Made by a program: the position numbers and the translations under genes. Shown one piece after another: positions 52,181 through 61,002 of a stretch of DNA of 64,000 bases. Source of the DNA: Azorinus chamasolen (lineage: Eukaryota; Mollusca; Bivalvia; Cardiida; Solecurtidae); NCBI GenBank assembly GCA_963576725.1, contig OY755243.1:73802106-73866105 (forward strand), read 5' to 3'. Positions within the stretch are counted from its first letter, which is position 1. Each line of letters opens with the position of its first letter. The notes below the pieces were generated by a model. That model saw only the letters and a list, made by a program, of their open reading frames with translations, did not search any database and was not told where the DNA came from.

Positions 52181-52336
52181 GATGAATTTCATCCATTTAT
52201 TGAGGCCCTACTGCCTCATGTGAAGGCATTCTCCTACACTTGGTTCAACCTGCAGGCAGCAAAACGAAAACACTTCAAAAAGCATGAGAAACGCATGTCT
52301 ATGGAGGAAGAGAGACGGGTCAAAGATGAACTGCAG
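52181..52336 (+). CDS. NFI: Nuclear factor I (NFI/CTF) DNA-binding-domain exon, N-terminal part
   Basis: Internal exon of 52 codons, phase 0 at both ends, starting [20 protein letters not shown] and ending at KDELQ. I recognise it as the start of the NFI DNA-binding domain, which binds the palindrome TTGGC(N5)GCCAA as a dimer in the nucleus. Visible family marks are the opening acidic-aromatic block, TWFNLQA at residues 20-26, and the basic helix ([12 protein letters not shown], residues 27-38) followed by an acidic-basic helix. The 3' splice site is a pyrimidine-rich tract ending tttcag at 52180; the donor is CAG|gtaagc at 52337. The next exon is at 56763 and the phase matches exactly. The upstream exon is not identified. 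An in-frame ATG at 52160 lies within the acceptor tract (MSLVSFQ before DEFHPF), so an unspliced alternative start is possible. Invertebrates generally carry a single NFI gene, so no paralogue letter is given. Family assignment is very secure. Confidence 0.96.
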
Positions 52337-52371
52337 GTAAGCTGTCCTAAAATATGAGCACTGTATACCAG

Positions 52372-52562
52372 ACTTGTAGATAAAAAGAGTTTTTAGGAAA
52401 TCAAAGTAAAATATTTTTATGTTTCTCGGCCAAACCCTATTTTGCTGCTACTCACTAGAATCTTCTTGGGGAGGCGATTCTAATGAGTGGCAGAAAGATA
52501 TGGTTTAGATGAGAAATATGAGATTTTGATTGATCAGGACACGTTATCTACAGCCCTGACTG
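52372..52562 (+). mobile_element. Family G MITE, diverged
   Basis: TTCTCGGCCAAACCCTATTT; core AATCTTCTTGGGGAGGCGAT; ends ACGTTATCTACAGCCCTG. Begins about 36 nt after the NFI donor. Confidence 0.8.
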
Positions 52563-52622
52563 TGTACTATATGGTATATACATGCATATGATTTTCAGCA
52601 TTGTATATTTGCAATTCTATCT

Positions 52623-52800
52623 CAGAGCAACAAGTAAATGTGCATACTCATCATTTCTCCACCAACCCTATGTTGTAACCACTCCTTAGTCTCTCCTCTT
52701 AGAGACGATTCTGAAGAGTGGTAACAGCATAGGTTTGGTGGAGAAATAACCATTTTAGTATTTGGGTACACACCTTTATCTTTAGATCTGCTTTATCCTT
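52623..52800 (+). mobile_element. Family G hairpin MITE
   Basis: CAGAGCAACAAGTAAATGTG to TTTATCTTTAGATCTG; core TCTCCTCTTAGAGACGATTC. Confidence 0.88.
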
Positions 52801-52869
52801 TATTAGAAATTGATGTCTTCCATTTTAAACCCAAATTAATTTTTCCTTTTCTTTCAAAAATGATATCGA

Positions 52870-52945
52870 AATGCTGAATAGCTTGGATCCAATCAAACCG
52901 TGGAATGACTTGGCATATTATCTTGATCTAAATTGTTTGTTCATT
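52870..52945. repeat. Family H-like degenerate palindrome
   Basis: TAGCTTGGATCCAATCAAAC..CATATTATCTTGATCTAAAT. Confidence 0.45.
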
Positions 52946-53199
52946 GTTTTTAAGTACACAGTGATTAATCTAGAAATTTGAACCATGAGTCCCAGGACTC
53001 ACTAATCTGAAAACAATGAGTCCCACAGGAAAACTATGAGTCCCAAACTAAATTGACGAGTCCCAAAGCATAAAATTAAAAGAAAACTTATGTTTTTTAA
53101 ATCGTAATTCTGCAGTTACATTCTAGTTTTGGAACATTTATTGCATTATAGTATATATAAGTATAACCAGGTTTCCTGGCTAGTCTCATCAATGAGCTG

Positions 53200-53465
53200 T
53201 TAACTTTTCCCTGTTCTGTTTATACCAAGTACCAGTACTGTACCTAGTGAATATTCATGGAAAAAGTAGTTATAATCAAATATGGAAGGTGGAATATTGT
53301 AGACCTTTCAGAAACTTTAAGGAAACTGATCTATCAAACTCCATTAGCAAACAGCAGACCCTTTTCTGACAACTTCTATAGGAGCCGTCTAATAATAGAT
53401 CAGGCTGATCTGGTTCTACTGTTTGCAAATGTGTGAAAACACGTTTACATGAAGGAAATGGTTAA
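53200..53465 (+). mobile_element. Family B MITE nested in the inverted-repeat element
   Basis: TTAACTTTTCCCTGTTCTGT to GAAGGAAATGGTTAA; the arm is expanded by AATAATAGATCAGGCTG. Confidence 0.9.
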
Positions 53466-53550
53466 GACAGCACGGATGTCGAATATTGTCAAAACCGAAA
53501 GTAGATCGATACCACCATTCAGAGTACCCATGACTGTGTGGACTACTTAC

Positions 53551-53769
53551 CTGGCACGAAGCAACAAAATGATATTTTCGATAGTGTTTCGATAGTGTTA
53601 CATTTACCATGCAATGTTTGGCCTGATATTTGTCGCATATGCAGCAAAACATGAAATCAAGTCGACCATCCGTTGCCTAACAGAAGTCAACTACAGTAGG
53701 AGTAAGTCGCCAACCACTTTGGTCATAACTCTTTCTCTCTTTAAGCTGACAGTCGTTATTTTCCACCAT
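53551..53769 (-). pseudogene. Possible decayed zinc-finger-like exon inside the 52.96-54.18 kb element
   Basis: From ATG at 53769 the minus strand reads 30 codons (MVENNDCQLKER..TVVDFC), then one TAG (53677-53679), then 42 more codons in the same frame (ATDGRLDFMFCCICDKY.. ending VASCQ) up to a good donor CAG|gtaag at 53551. The second part has a C-x2-C followed by H-x4-H (SKHYRKYH), a spacing that could be a C2H2-type finger. About 150 nt upstream the minus strand has AAAATGGCAGC, similar to a core-promoter motif. I do not recognise the protein. Alternatives are that the TAG belongs to an intron acceptor (ctgttag), so that only 53551-53676 is an exon, or that the frame is fortuitous. Confidence 0.22.
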
Positions 53770-54242
53770 TACATCGGATTAGGGATCCTTATTTTGATCC
53801 ACGAACGTTGAAATCATGTCACTGGGACACAATTGACCTAACATCGTTTGATTTGAGTCGATCTTAGCGACTATTTCGGTAGCAGCATTTTGGATTATCC
53901 GGGGTCTTTCGGTGCTGCCATTTTAAAAGGAACGTTTTCATTGGCTCATTACGAACATCCTGCTGCACACTAACCAATCAAAATCATTGTTGTAAAACAC
54001 ATACAACAGTCAGATGTTGATATCCCTACGGTGTTCTAGTAGTTTCACTACGTGCAATTAACTTCAACGGCTACACGCAGCCATATTTTAATGCGTCCTT
54101 TAGGACGATTACACTTCAGAATGATGCGTTTTTTGCTATTTTAATGCGTCTCTGACGCAGGACGCAGACCTAGATTAATCACTGAGTACATGTACATTGT
54201 AAACACAAAGCCCAAGGACTGGTTTGCACTTGACCTTGACTC

Positions 54243-54362
54243 CTACCTTGTGCATTACTTTTGACCTGCATTAAGCCACCACCTGCCTTACAGACCCATA
54301 ATTTAACCTTTTTGATGGCACTTTGTTATTTCTTACATGAATATTCAACAGGTAAAGGGTTA
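54243..54362. mobile_element. F2 and A end fragments
   Basis: GTGCATTACTTTTGACCTGC..CCACCACCTGCC (F2 right arm), then TTACATGAATATTCAACAGG..AAAGGGTTA (A end). Confidence 0.6.
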
Positions 54363-54732
54363 CATTTTGTTTTAAAAAAATAATAATCTTCCAGACTGGA
54401 GCAGTGTTATTCTTTCACGAGAAGTGGGATTAACAGGTGGATTTGTAGTGCACATATGTGCATACAGTTAAATGTTAAGTGTGCATCCATTCTTTCGTAA
54501 GCAGATATCTTTTGAATTCTTTAACTTTTGATTCCAATGTCTGGATCTCTTATTAGTATGATTATCTGAGCTTCTGTGATGGAATTATATAACTAATCAG
54601 CATATGTCATATGACTTGTTAATTGTAGATATGAAATATGAAATCCGAAGTCAAAATTTGAGTTGGGAAATGTTTATATGGCCCGGGGCTTGTTAAGGTT
54701 GTGGCAGCTGTATGCTGCATGCAATACAATCG
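54363..54732. other. Intron sequence, part of a direct repeat
   Basis: 54481-54608 recurs at 55701-55827. Otherwise nothing recognised. Confidence 0.55.
54481..54608 (+). repeat. Direct repeat copy 1
   Basis: GTGCATCCATTCTTTCGTAA..GATGGAATTATATAACTAAT; matches 55701-55827 with small indels. Confidence 0.8.
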
Positions 54733-54965
54733 GTTAACCCTTTCCCTCATATAAACGCATTTTCACGCATTTGCAAACAGAGTAGACCCAGATCAGACGG
54801 CTCCTGTATGAGCCATCTGATCAGGGTCTGCTCTGTTTGCTAATAGAGTTTGAAAGATCAATTTCTTTGCCTTCTAATATGTCTACAATCTTTATAACTT
54901 TTTTGTCCATGAATATTCAGGAGGTATTGAAATTTGGAATAAACGTAGAACAGGGAAACAGTTAA
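54733..54965 (-). mobile_element. Family B hairpin MITE
   Basis: TTAACCCTTTCCCTCATATA to AGAACAGGGAAACAGTTAA; core CAGACGGCTCCTGTATGAGC. Confidence 0.93.
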
Positions 54966-55188
54966 ACCTGCTGATGTTTCCAGGAATGTAGAGAGATGAG
55001 AGCGGTAACTTTAGGGCTTCACAAATGCTGAATACCAAGATCATTCACTTTTATGCATTGTGCAAATTTTGATATTCATCAGCATCTTCAGACCTGTGAC
55101 ACAAAAAAGACAGCATCTGATCTCTACTTCTTGGGCATGTCATGCAGATAATCATTTTATCATTTTAATTTCATTGGATATGGTCTTG

Positions 55189-55214
55189 CAGAGCAACAGA
55201 TAAAGGTGCATATA
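55189..55214 (+). mobile_element. Family G left-end fragment
   Basis: CAGAGCAACAGATAAAGGTG only, cut by the family C copy. Confidence 0.6.
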
Positions 55215-55448
55215 GTTGATCCATTCCCTCATATTGACGCTTTTTGACGCCTCTGCAAAAGTCACCTGTTGAAACCATTGTGATATGATAAATAGAACAT
55301 TTGCTCCTATAGGAGCAAATGCTCTATTTATCACAATGGTTTCAAAACTACTTAATTCTTAATGATTCCTTTTCTGTAGTAAATGCTCCTTTTAGGTAGA
55401 TTTATTCAGAGGTAGGATCTAAAAATAGTCTATGAGGGAATGGGTTAA
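55215..55448 (+). mobile_element. Family C hairpin MITE
   Basis: TTGATCCATTCCCTCATATT to GAGGGAATGGGTTAA; tip TTTGCTCCTATAGGAGCAAA. Confidence 0.94.
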
Positions 55449-55700
55449 GCGTTTCCTTCATATAAACGTGTTTTCAAGCATTTGCAAACAGAGTAGACCC
55501 AGAATAGAAGCTCCTAGGGGAACCTTCTGATCAGGGTCTGCTCTGTTTGCTAACAGAATTTGAAAGAGACGTGTCTTTACTTTCTAAAATGGCTACAATG
55601 TTCCACCTTCCATATTTCATTATAACCACATTTTTGTATTTTGTTCATGAATATTCAGTAGGTATTGAAATTTGCAATAAACATAGAACAGGGAAAGGGT
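55445..55700 (-). mobile_element. Family B hairpin MITE, sharing a TTAA
   Basis: TTAAGCGTTTCCTTCATATA to AGAACAGGGAAAGGGT; core ATAGAAGCTCCTAGGGGAAC. Confidence 0.9.
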
Positions 55701-55827
55701 GTGCATCCATTCTTTCTTAAGCAGATATCTTCTGAACTATTATGTAACTTTTGATTCCAATCTCTTATTAATATTATTATCTTAGCTTCTGTGATGGAAT
55801 TATTATCTAATCAGCATTTGCCACTTG
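55701..55827 (+). repeat. Direct repeat copy 2
   Basis: GTGCATCCATTCTTTCTTAA..GATGGAATTATTATCTAATC; see 54481-54608. Confidence 0.8.
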
Positions 55828-55844
55828 TAGAATTGCCACAGCTC

Positions 55845-55932
55845 TGACAATTCCAAAGAGTAGTCACAACACAGGGCTTGGTGGAGAAATGACTATTTGA
55901 GTATTTCAGTACACACCTGTTGTTCCGTAAGA
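55845..55932 (+). mobile_element. Family G right half
   Basis: TTCCAAAGAGTAGTCACAAC, GGCTTGGTGGAGAAATGAC, end CCTGTTGTTCCG. Confidence 0.7.
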
Positions 55933-56003
55933 TCGTATCCAATCAAATATAAGAAAACCAACCTTTTGGCTTTTCAGATACTGAAGAACCAGATTGACTA
56001 CTT

Positions 56004-56254
56004 TTAACCTCTTTCCTTCACATATACTCCTTATCACATCATTGCAAACAGAGTAGACTCAGATCAGATGGCTCCTATAGGAGCCGCCTGATTAGGGTAT
56101 GCTATGTTTGCTTATGAAATCATAATAAATCTGACTATAGTTTCTATCAATATCAAAAAATCATGTGTACATGATTATGTCATTATAAAACTTCAGCTAA
56201 TAAATATTCATGATTTCAATATTTCTTACATGAATATTCAACAGGGAAAGGGTT
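56004..56254 (-). mobile_element. Family A hairpin MITE
   Basis: TTAACCTCTTTCCTTCACAT to CAACAGGGAAAGGGTTG; core CAGATGGCTCCTATAGGAGC. Confidence 0.93.
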
Positions 56255-56325
56255 GCAATAAGGTGATTGATCTGGTTCTTCACTGTTTTCAAAGCCTAAG
56301 AACTGGTCGTATAGGAGAGCTCATT

Positions 56326-56733
56326 CAGAGGTCCAGATAAGATGCGTTAATTAAAACGTTTTCAATAATAACTTTTAACCCTTTCCTCCTTAAATACGCC
56401 TTTCTACGCCCCTGTAAAAGCCACTTCTTGAAACCATTGTGATAAATAAAGCATTTGCTCCTATAGGAGCAAATGCTGTATTTATCACAATGGTTTCAAA
56501 CTACAAAATTCTAAAAATTTTCCTTTTCTCTTGTAAATGCTCCTTTTGGGTAGATTCATTCAAAGAGGCTCGGTCTGAAAATAGCCTATGGAGGAAAGTC
56601 TTCACCAATCCCTATGTTGTGAACACTCTTTAGAATCATCTCGAGATGATTCTAAAGAGTGGTCACAACGTAGGGTTTGGTGGAGAAAAGACGATTTTAG
56701 TATTTGAGTATGCATTTTTTATCTGTTGCTCTG
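56326..56733 (+). mobile_element. Family G MITE containing a C copy, ending next to the NFI 3' splice site
   Basis: CAGAGGTCCAGATAAGATGC; interrupted at AACTTTTAA by C; resumes CTTCACCAATCCCTATG; core AATCATCTCGAGATGATTCT; ends TTATCTGTTGCTCTG. Flanks CTCATT (left) and CCTCATT (right) suggest a target duplication. Confidence 0.92.
56375..56598 (+). mobile_element. Family C MITE nested in G
   Basis: TTAACCCTTTCCTCCTTAAA; tip TTTGCTCCTATAGGAGCAAA; right terminus truncated at GGAGGAAAG (GGTTAA missing). Confidence 0.92.
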
Positions 56734-56762
56734 CCTCATTTATTGTTTTTTACTCTTTACAG

Positions 56763-57138
56763 AATGAGAAGCCAGAAATCAAACAGAAATGGGCCTCAAG
56801 ATTGTTAGCGAAATTACGGAAGGATATAACTCAAGAGTGTCGGGAAGACTTTGTTCTAAGTGTGTCGGGCAAAAGACCGCCGTTGTGTGTGTTAAGTAAC
56901 CCGGATCAGAAGGGGAAAATGAGACGCATAGATTGTTTGCGGCAGGCCGACAAAGTGTGGCGTCTGGATTTAGTGATGGTGATATTATTCAAAGCGATTC
57001 CCTTGGAAAGCACAGATGGCGAGCGGCTTGAAAAGTCGCCGGACTGTGTGCAACCAAACTTGTGTGTAAATCCGCACCATATATCTGTATCTGTTAGGGA
57101 GTTAGATCTGTATTTGGCTAATTTTATACATAGTTATG
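56763..57138 (+). CDS. NFI: Nuclear factor I (NFI/CTF) DNA-binding-domain exon, C-terminal part
   Basis: Internal exon of 125 codons plus one base, continuing the domain from 52336 (DELQ joined to [10 protein letters not shown]). It contains the MH1-like core of the NFI DNA-binding domain: [16 protein letters not shown], then [45 protein letters not shown], and [19 protein letters not shown]. Counting from the D of the previous exon, cysteines lie at 94, 110, 147 and 153. These match the conserved cysteines of the family, known to matter for DNA binding and to coordinate metal. A fifth, at 78 (QECRED), replaces the tyrosine I expect in vertebrate proteins. The acceptor is tactctttacag at 56762; the donor is TATG|gtgagt at 57139, phase 1 as in vertebrate exon 2. 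The frame stays open upstream into a MITE and downstream to a stop at 57306, but homology stops at the splice sites. The next NFI exon is not found before 64000. Confidence 0.96.
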
Positions 57139-57304
57139 GTGAGTATAGCCCAACTGTGTGCATGGCTGTGTTTCGTTTTGTGTGGCTTGTACACCCTGAA
57201 CCATACTTAACAATATTCCTTGGTGTAGGTTCTGAAGAAAAGAAATTCCAACAGTCAGCTGACGCCTTGCTTATCTCATTCCCTTTTGAGCATTTGTGCA
57301 TGAA

Positions 57305-57494
57305 TTGATCGCTCCATGAATATTTATTATTTTAATTTTCATACTGTAAGAAAATTAATATTAGGGTAAGATCTTGATTATTCCATAAGCAAACATAACA
57401 GACCCTGATCAGACAGCCCCTACAGGAGCTGTCTGATCTGAGTCTCTTCTGTTGCAAATGTGTTAAAAACATTACTATGGGGGAAAGGGGTTAT
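57305..57494 (+). mobile_element. Family A MITE, left part eroded
   Basis: CTCCATGAATATTTATTATT; core CAGACAGCCCCTACAGGAGC; ends GGGGGAAAGGGGTTA. Starts 167 nt after the NFI donor. Confidence 0.85.
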
Positions 57495-57552
57495 GGCTAG
57501 ATCAACAAAAAAAATTAATACTTTGGCCATTTGCAGTGTACATGTACTCTAG

Positions 57553-57775
57553 TTAACCTATGCCTTTGCAAACAGAGAAGATCCAGATTAGATGGCTCCT
57601 GTAGGAGCCGTATGATTAGGATGTGCCCTGTTTGCTTATAAATGTCATAATAAAGATGTTATTATACAGTTTCTGTCATGTCCAAGCATTCCTGTTTTCA
57701 TGTGCCATTATAAAACTAACTTAATTAATATTCATGATGTCATTACTTCTTACACAAATATTCATGGAGTAAAGT
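57553..57775 (-). mobile_element. Family A hairpin MITE
   Basis: Core TAGATGGCTCCTGTAGGAGC; ends TTCATGGAGTAAAGTG. Confidence 0.85.
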
Positions 57776-57855
57776 GACACTGCCTTGGTCACCTGTGCTG
57801 TGCAATGCCTGTAGAATTGATAAAATCCCAAGATTATGCAAGCTTTCATAAGTCT

Positions 57856-58065
57856 TTAACCCTTTCCTCCATAAATAAGCCTTTCCACACCTCTGTAAAA
57901 GTAATTTTTTTAAACCATTTTGATAAACACACACCATATTTATCACAATGGTTTCAAAACTACACAATTCTAAAAAATTTCCTTTTCTTTGGTAAATGCT
58001 CCTTTTCGGTAGATTTATTCAAAGAGGGTGGGTCGAAAATAAGCTATACATGAGAGAATGAGTTA
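57856..58065 (+). mobile_element. Family C MITE, hairpin arms deleted
   Basis: TTAACCCTTTCCTCCATAAA; TTTTGATAAACACACACCAT replaces the tip; ends GAGAGAATGAGTTAA. Confidence 0.9.
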
Positions 58066-58261
58066 AAAAGCCTTATGGTGTCCATAAATTCTGGTCATAT
58101 GTCCAACAGGCTTTGTTTGGGTTTTGCATCAAATTGTGAGATTTTGAGGAGTATGCAAGGCAAACCGATCAAAAAAAGCATGCAAGGAACCCGTAGGTAG
58201 CTTGTTTGCAAAAAGATGTATGCAGGCACCATACAATTGAGCCAATGCTCTCATGGTACCC

Positions 58262-58498
58262 TTAATCCTTTATTCCATGTAAGAAATAATGACATTATGA
58301 ATATTAATTAGATTAATTATTATAATAGCACATGGACACAGGAAATTATGGTCATGGCAGAAACTGTAGAATCATATCTATATTATATCATTAGCAAAGA
58401 GCAGACCCTGATCAGACCACTCTGATATGAGCTGTCTGATCTGGGTCTACTCTGTCTGCAAATGTGTAGAAAAGCATTTTCATGGAGTAAAGGGTTAA
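58262..58498 (+). mobile_element. Family A hairpin MITE
   Basis: TTAATCCTTTATTCCATGTA; core CAGACCACTCTGATATGAGC; ends GGAGTAAAGGGTTAA. Confidence 0.9.
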
Positions 58499-58825
58499 GA
58501 GAACCTCAGGGGACCCTTGTGAGTTACTGTTGACACTCTCGACTTCAAGTTAGTAGTTCCCAAGTGAAAAATCCTCTTGAAAGACTACCAAGACTCAGCA
58601 ATATCCTTGCATACTCCTGTGAAAATACTCATTGTGTCTGAAACCTACTGACACAGTGCTCTTACACTAGATGTGACTGAGGCATTAGTTTAGATAAGCT
58701 AAACACTTGGCATTTATTTGCATTGTTCTTCGTTTTTCCTCCAACTCTTGTGGGTTTGTTTGAGAAATAAGGATATTTGCATCAGAAATACTGGCTTTTT
58801 CTTGAACTCTGTGTTTGAGTATTGT
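58499..58825. other. Intron-like sequence, nothing recognised
   Basis: A G-like scrap near 58738 (TTCCTCCAACTC / GTTTGAGAAATAAGG). Confidence 0.4.
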
Positions 58826-59346
58826 AAGCCCTTTATACCAGTGATATTGATGCAAAAAATCATAACTTTATGAATATTCATGAACTGAATTTTTATAATT
58901 GCCAGTGAATTAGGGAATGTTTTTTTGGGACATTCAGAAACTTTAGAATTAGATCTGTATTATGTCATTTATAAGCAAACAGAATAAACCTTGATGAGGC
59001 AGCTCCTGCAGGAGCCTTCTGATCTGTGTCTGTTCTGTGTTTGCCCTGTTTGCAAATGTATGTAACCCTTCGCTTGCTGAATTTTAAAATGCATTTCTCC
59101 TTCTTTACCCATTCCCTGTTGTATAATTACATATATCTTCACTGTGTATATACTATAAGTATTTCGCTGTGCAATCACTACTGTGGAGTGCACTGGTTGC
59201 ACAATCAACCTGTTAATAGTGCAGAACCTGATGAGACAGCTCCTTCAGGAGCTGTCTCATCTGGGTCTTCACTATTTACAGGTAGGTATATTGACGTGAA
59301 TAGCAAGCGAAGGGTTAAAGGTGTATCTATAAAAGTAAAAAGTTAA
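58826..59346 (+). mobile_element. Family A MITE containing a D copy
   Basis: TATGAATATTCATGAACTG, core GAGGCAGCTCCTGCAGGAGC; D at 59062-59318; resumes AGGTGTATCTATAAAAG..AGTTAA. Confidence 0.85.
59062..59318 (-). mobile_element. Family D hairpin MITE nested in A
   Basis: CCCTTCGCTTGCTGAATTTT to ATAGCAAGCGAAGGGTTAA; core GATGAGACAGCTCCTTCAGG. Confidence 0.92.
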
Positions 59347-59385
59347 CTTTAAAACTTTAAATAAACTTGATTTTCCATCCTTTAC

Positions 59386-59438
59386 CGTGATGTCATAATC
59401 ATTATTTCTTACATGAATATTCATGGAATAAAGGGTTA
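59386..59438 (-). mobile_element. Family A end fragment
   Basis: GTGATGTCATAATCATTATT, GAATATTCATGGAATAAAGG. Confidence 0.65.
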
Positions 59439-59614
59439 AAACAGTGTAATAAAGTCAGTAATAAAGTGTAATAATTTGGTCAGGTGAATTTACTGTTTAA
59501 TTAGTGAAATTGGTCTTCCAGCTCTGAGGTCCATGTGCTAACAATAATTATGTCGTGTGATGGCATTGTCACAGTACGCTGATTAACGTTCACAGATTTG
59601 AATGTACGAAGTCA

Positions 59615-59790
59615 TGTTAAGCCTTTACTCCATGAATATTCATGTCGGGAAACAGTGGCATCATGAATATTTATTTAGATGCATTTGCACAAAGCCTAGG
59701 CTACAGGATAGTTGAACTGCCCTGTAGCCCAGGGTTTGTGCAAATGCATATAATTGATGCCACTGTTTCCCGACAGTTTCCCGGAGCTCT
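59615..59790. mobile_element. Family A-derived element with a new hairpin
   Basis: CCTTTACTCCATGAATATTC, then TGTCGGGAAACAGTGGCATC (about 59645) and its inverse at about 59757-59776; inside, GCATTTGCACAAAGCCTAGG pairs with CAGGGTTTGTGCAAATGC; loop about 15 nt. Confidence 0.7.
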
Positions 59791-59875
59791 ACATTGAAGC
59801 ATTTTCCCTAGATTGCCTTTCAGCAAAACCCCAACAAACTAATCTGTGTAGTGTGACAATATTCAGCTTTATTGT

Positions 59876-60099
59876 TTAACCTATTCCCTCATATTGACAC
59901 CTTTTTACGCCTCTGTAAAAGCCACTTTTAGAAACCATTGTAATAAATGGAGGCTCCGAGCAAATGCCTTATCTATCACACTGGTTCACAATTACACAAT
60001 TGTAAAAAAATCCCTTCTGCTGGTAAAGCTCCTTTTTGAGTAGATTTATTTAATGAGGTTTTCTGTAAAAAAAAAAAAGCCTGTGAGGTAATGGGTTAA
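59876..60099 (+). mobile_element. Family C MITE, diverged hairpin
   Basis: TTAACCTATTCCCTCATATT to GAGGTAATGGGTTAA; tip reduced to AGGCTCCGAGCAAATGCC. Confidence 0.88.
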
Positions 60100-60326
60100 A
60101 GCATTTTGTGAAATTAACATATTTTAGATGGCTGGACATGATTTTTTTTTATAGATATGTTGCTATAAATAAGATATTTTTATTATTAGTTTTGTAACTT
60201 TTTGACAATATTTACTGTTTTCTCTCTGAATGAAAGTTCCACTGTACAATATCCATATCTCATATTAGCCTACATCCAGTAAAGGGGGCATTCTGACACT
60301 TGTAAACAGTTCAACAAAACTGTAGT

Positions 60327-60562
60327 TTAACCCTTTCCCTAATATATAGTGTTTTCACGCATTTGCAAACAGAGTAGACCCAGATCAGACGGCTCCGAGG
60401 AGCCGTCTGATCAGGGTCTGCTCTGTTTGCTGATGGAATTTGAAATATCTGTTTATTTACTTTCTAAAATGGCTAAAAAGTTCCACCTTCCATATTTCAT
60501 TATTCATGAATATTCAATAGGTATTGAAATTTTAAATAAACATAGAACAGGGAAAGGGTTAA
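60327..60562 (-). mobile_element. Family B hairpin MITE
   Basis: TTAACCCTTTCCCTAATATA to ACAGGGAAAGGGTTAA; tip shortened to CGGCTCCGAGGAGCCG. Confidence 0.95.
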
Positions 60563-60708
60563 AGGAGTATTGAACACTACTCACTTCTTCATTCATGAGT
60601 ATTTAGTATGAGAAATGATATCATGAATATTGATTAGATTGGGTTTGTTTTGTAATAACAAATGAACACAGGAATTTTTGGCTTAAATGCTTATAAATGA
60701 AATAATGT

Positions 60709-60915
60709 ATAGTAAAACTTCTGTATAACGACCACTAAATTGTTTTAATTAGTTGGTATTTAGGACAGGTGGCTGCTTAAAGCAAGGTGAAAGTAAAACA
60801 GAACGCTCCTATAGGAGTGTTCTGTTTAACTTTTGCCTTGTTTTAAGCAACCACCTGCCTTTAACACACAATACTTGATGTACTTTAGTGGTTGTTATAG
60901 AGAGGTTTTACTGTA
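60709..60915. mobile_element. Family F1 hairpin MITE nested
   Basis: TATAGTAAAACTTCTGTATA to GGTTTTACTGTA; orientation of the body reversed relative to the copies at 17.7 and 32.6 kb; tip GCTCCTATAGGAGTG. Confidence 0.92.
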
Positions 60916-61002
60916 GATATGATTCTACAGTTTGTGCCATGGTATAAAATAGTGCCATTCCAAAAAGGCTAATATATATTCATGATGTTTTTATTTCTTA
61001 TA

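Larger units (their letters stand above)
52959..54184 (-). mobile_element. Unclassified DNA-transposon-like element with 15-bp inverted ends
   Basis: The left end CAGTGATTAATCTAG (52959-52973) is repeated inverted at 54170-54184, and both are flanked by the 6-bp direct repeat AGTACA (52953-52958 and 54185-54190). This looks like a terminal inverted repeat with target duplication. Near the left end the motif GAGTCCCA recurs five times (52988-53060). A family B MITE (53200-53465) is inserted in it. The minus strand carries an interrupted reading frame (53769-53551). The superfamily is not clear: CAG ends recall hAT, but an 8-bp duplication is not seen. Confidence 0.55.
52337..56762 (+). other. 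NFI intron splitting the DNA-binding domain
   Basis: GT-AG intron of 4426 nt, phase 0. It holds two family G elements, a degenerate family H repeat, a 1.2-kb inverted-repeat element with a nested family B copy, family A, B and C elements, and a G element with a nested C that ends 29 nt before the acceptor. I see no further NFI exon inside it. Confidence 0.85.

Noticed and set aside
52957..52990. RAG-type recombination signal: CACAGTG with a 12-bp spacer at the left end of the 1.2-kb element
   Set aside because: The other end reads CTCAGTG, the nonamer match is poor, and the flanking duplication fits an end at CAGTG better; no 5-bp duplication as expected for Transib/RAG.
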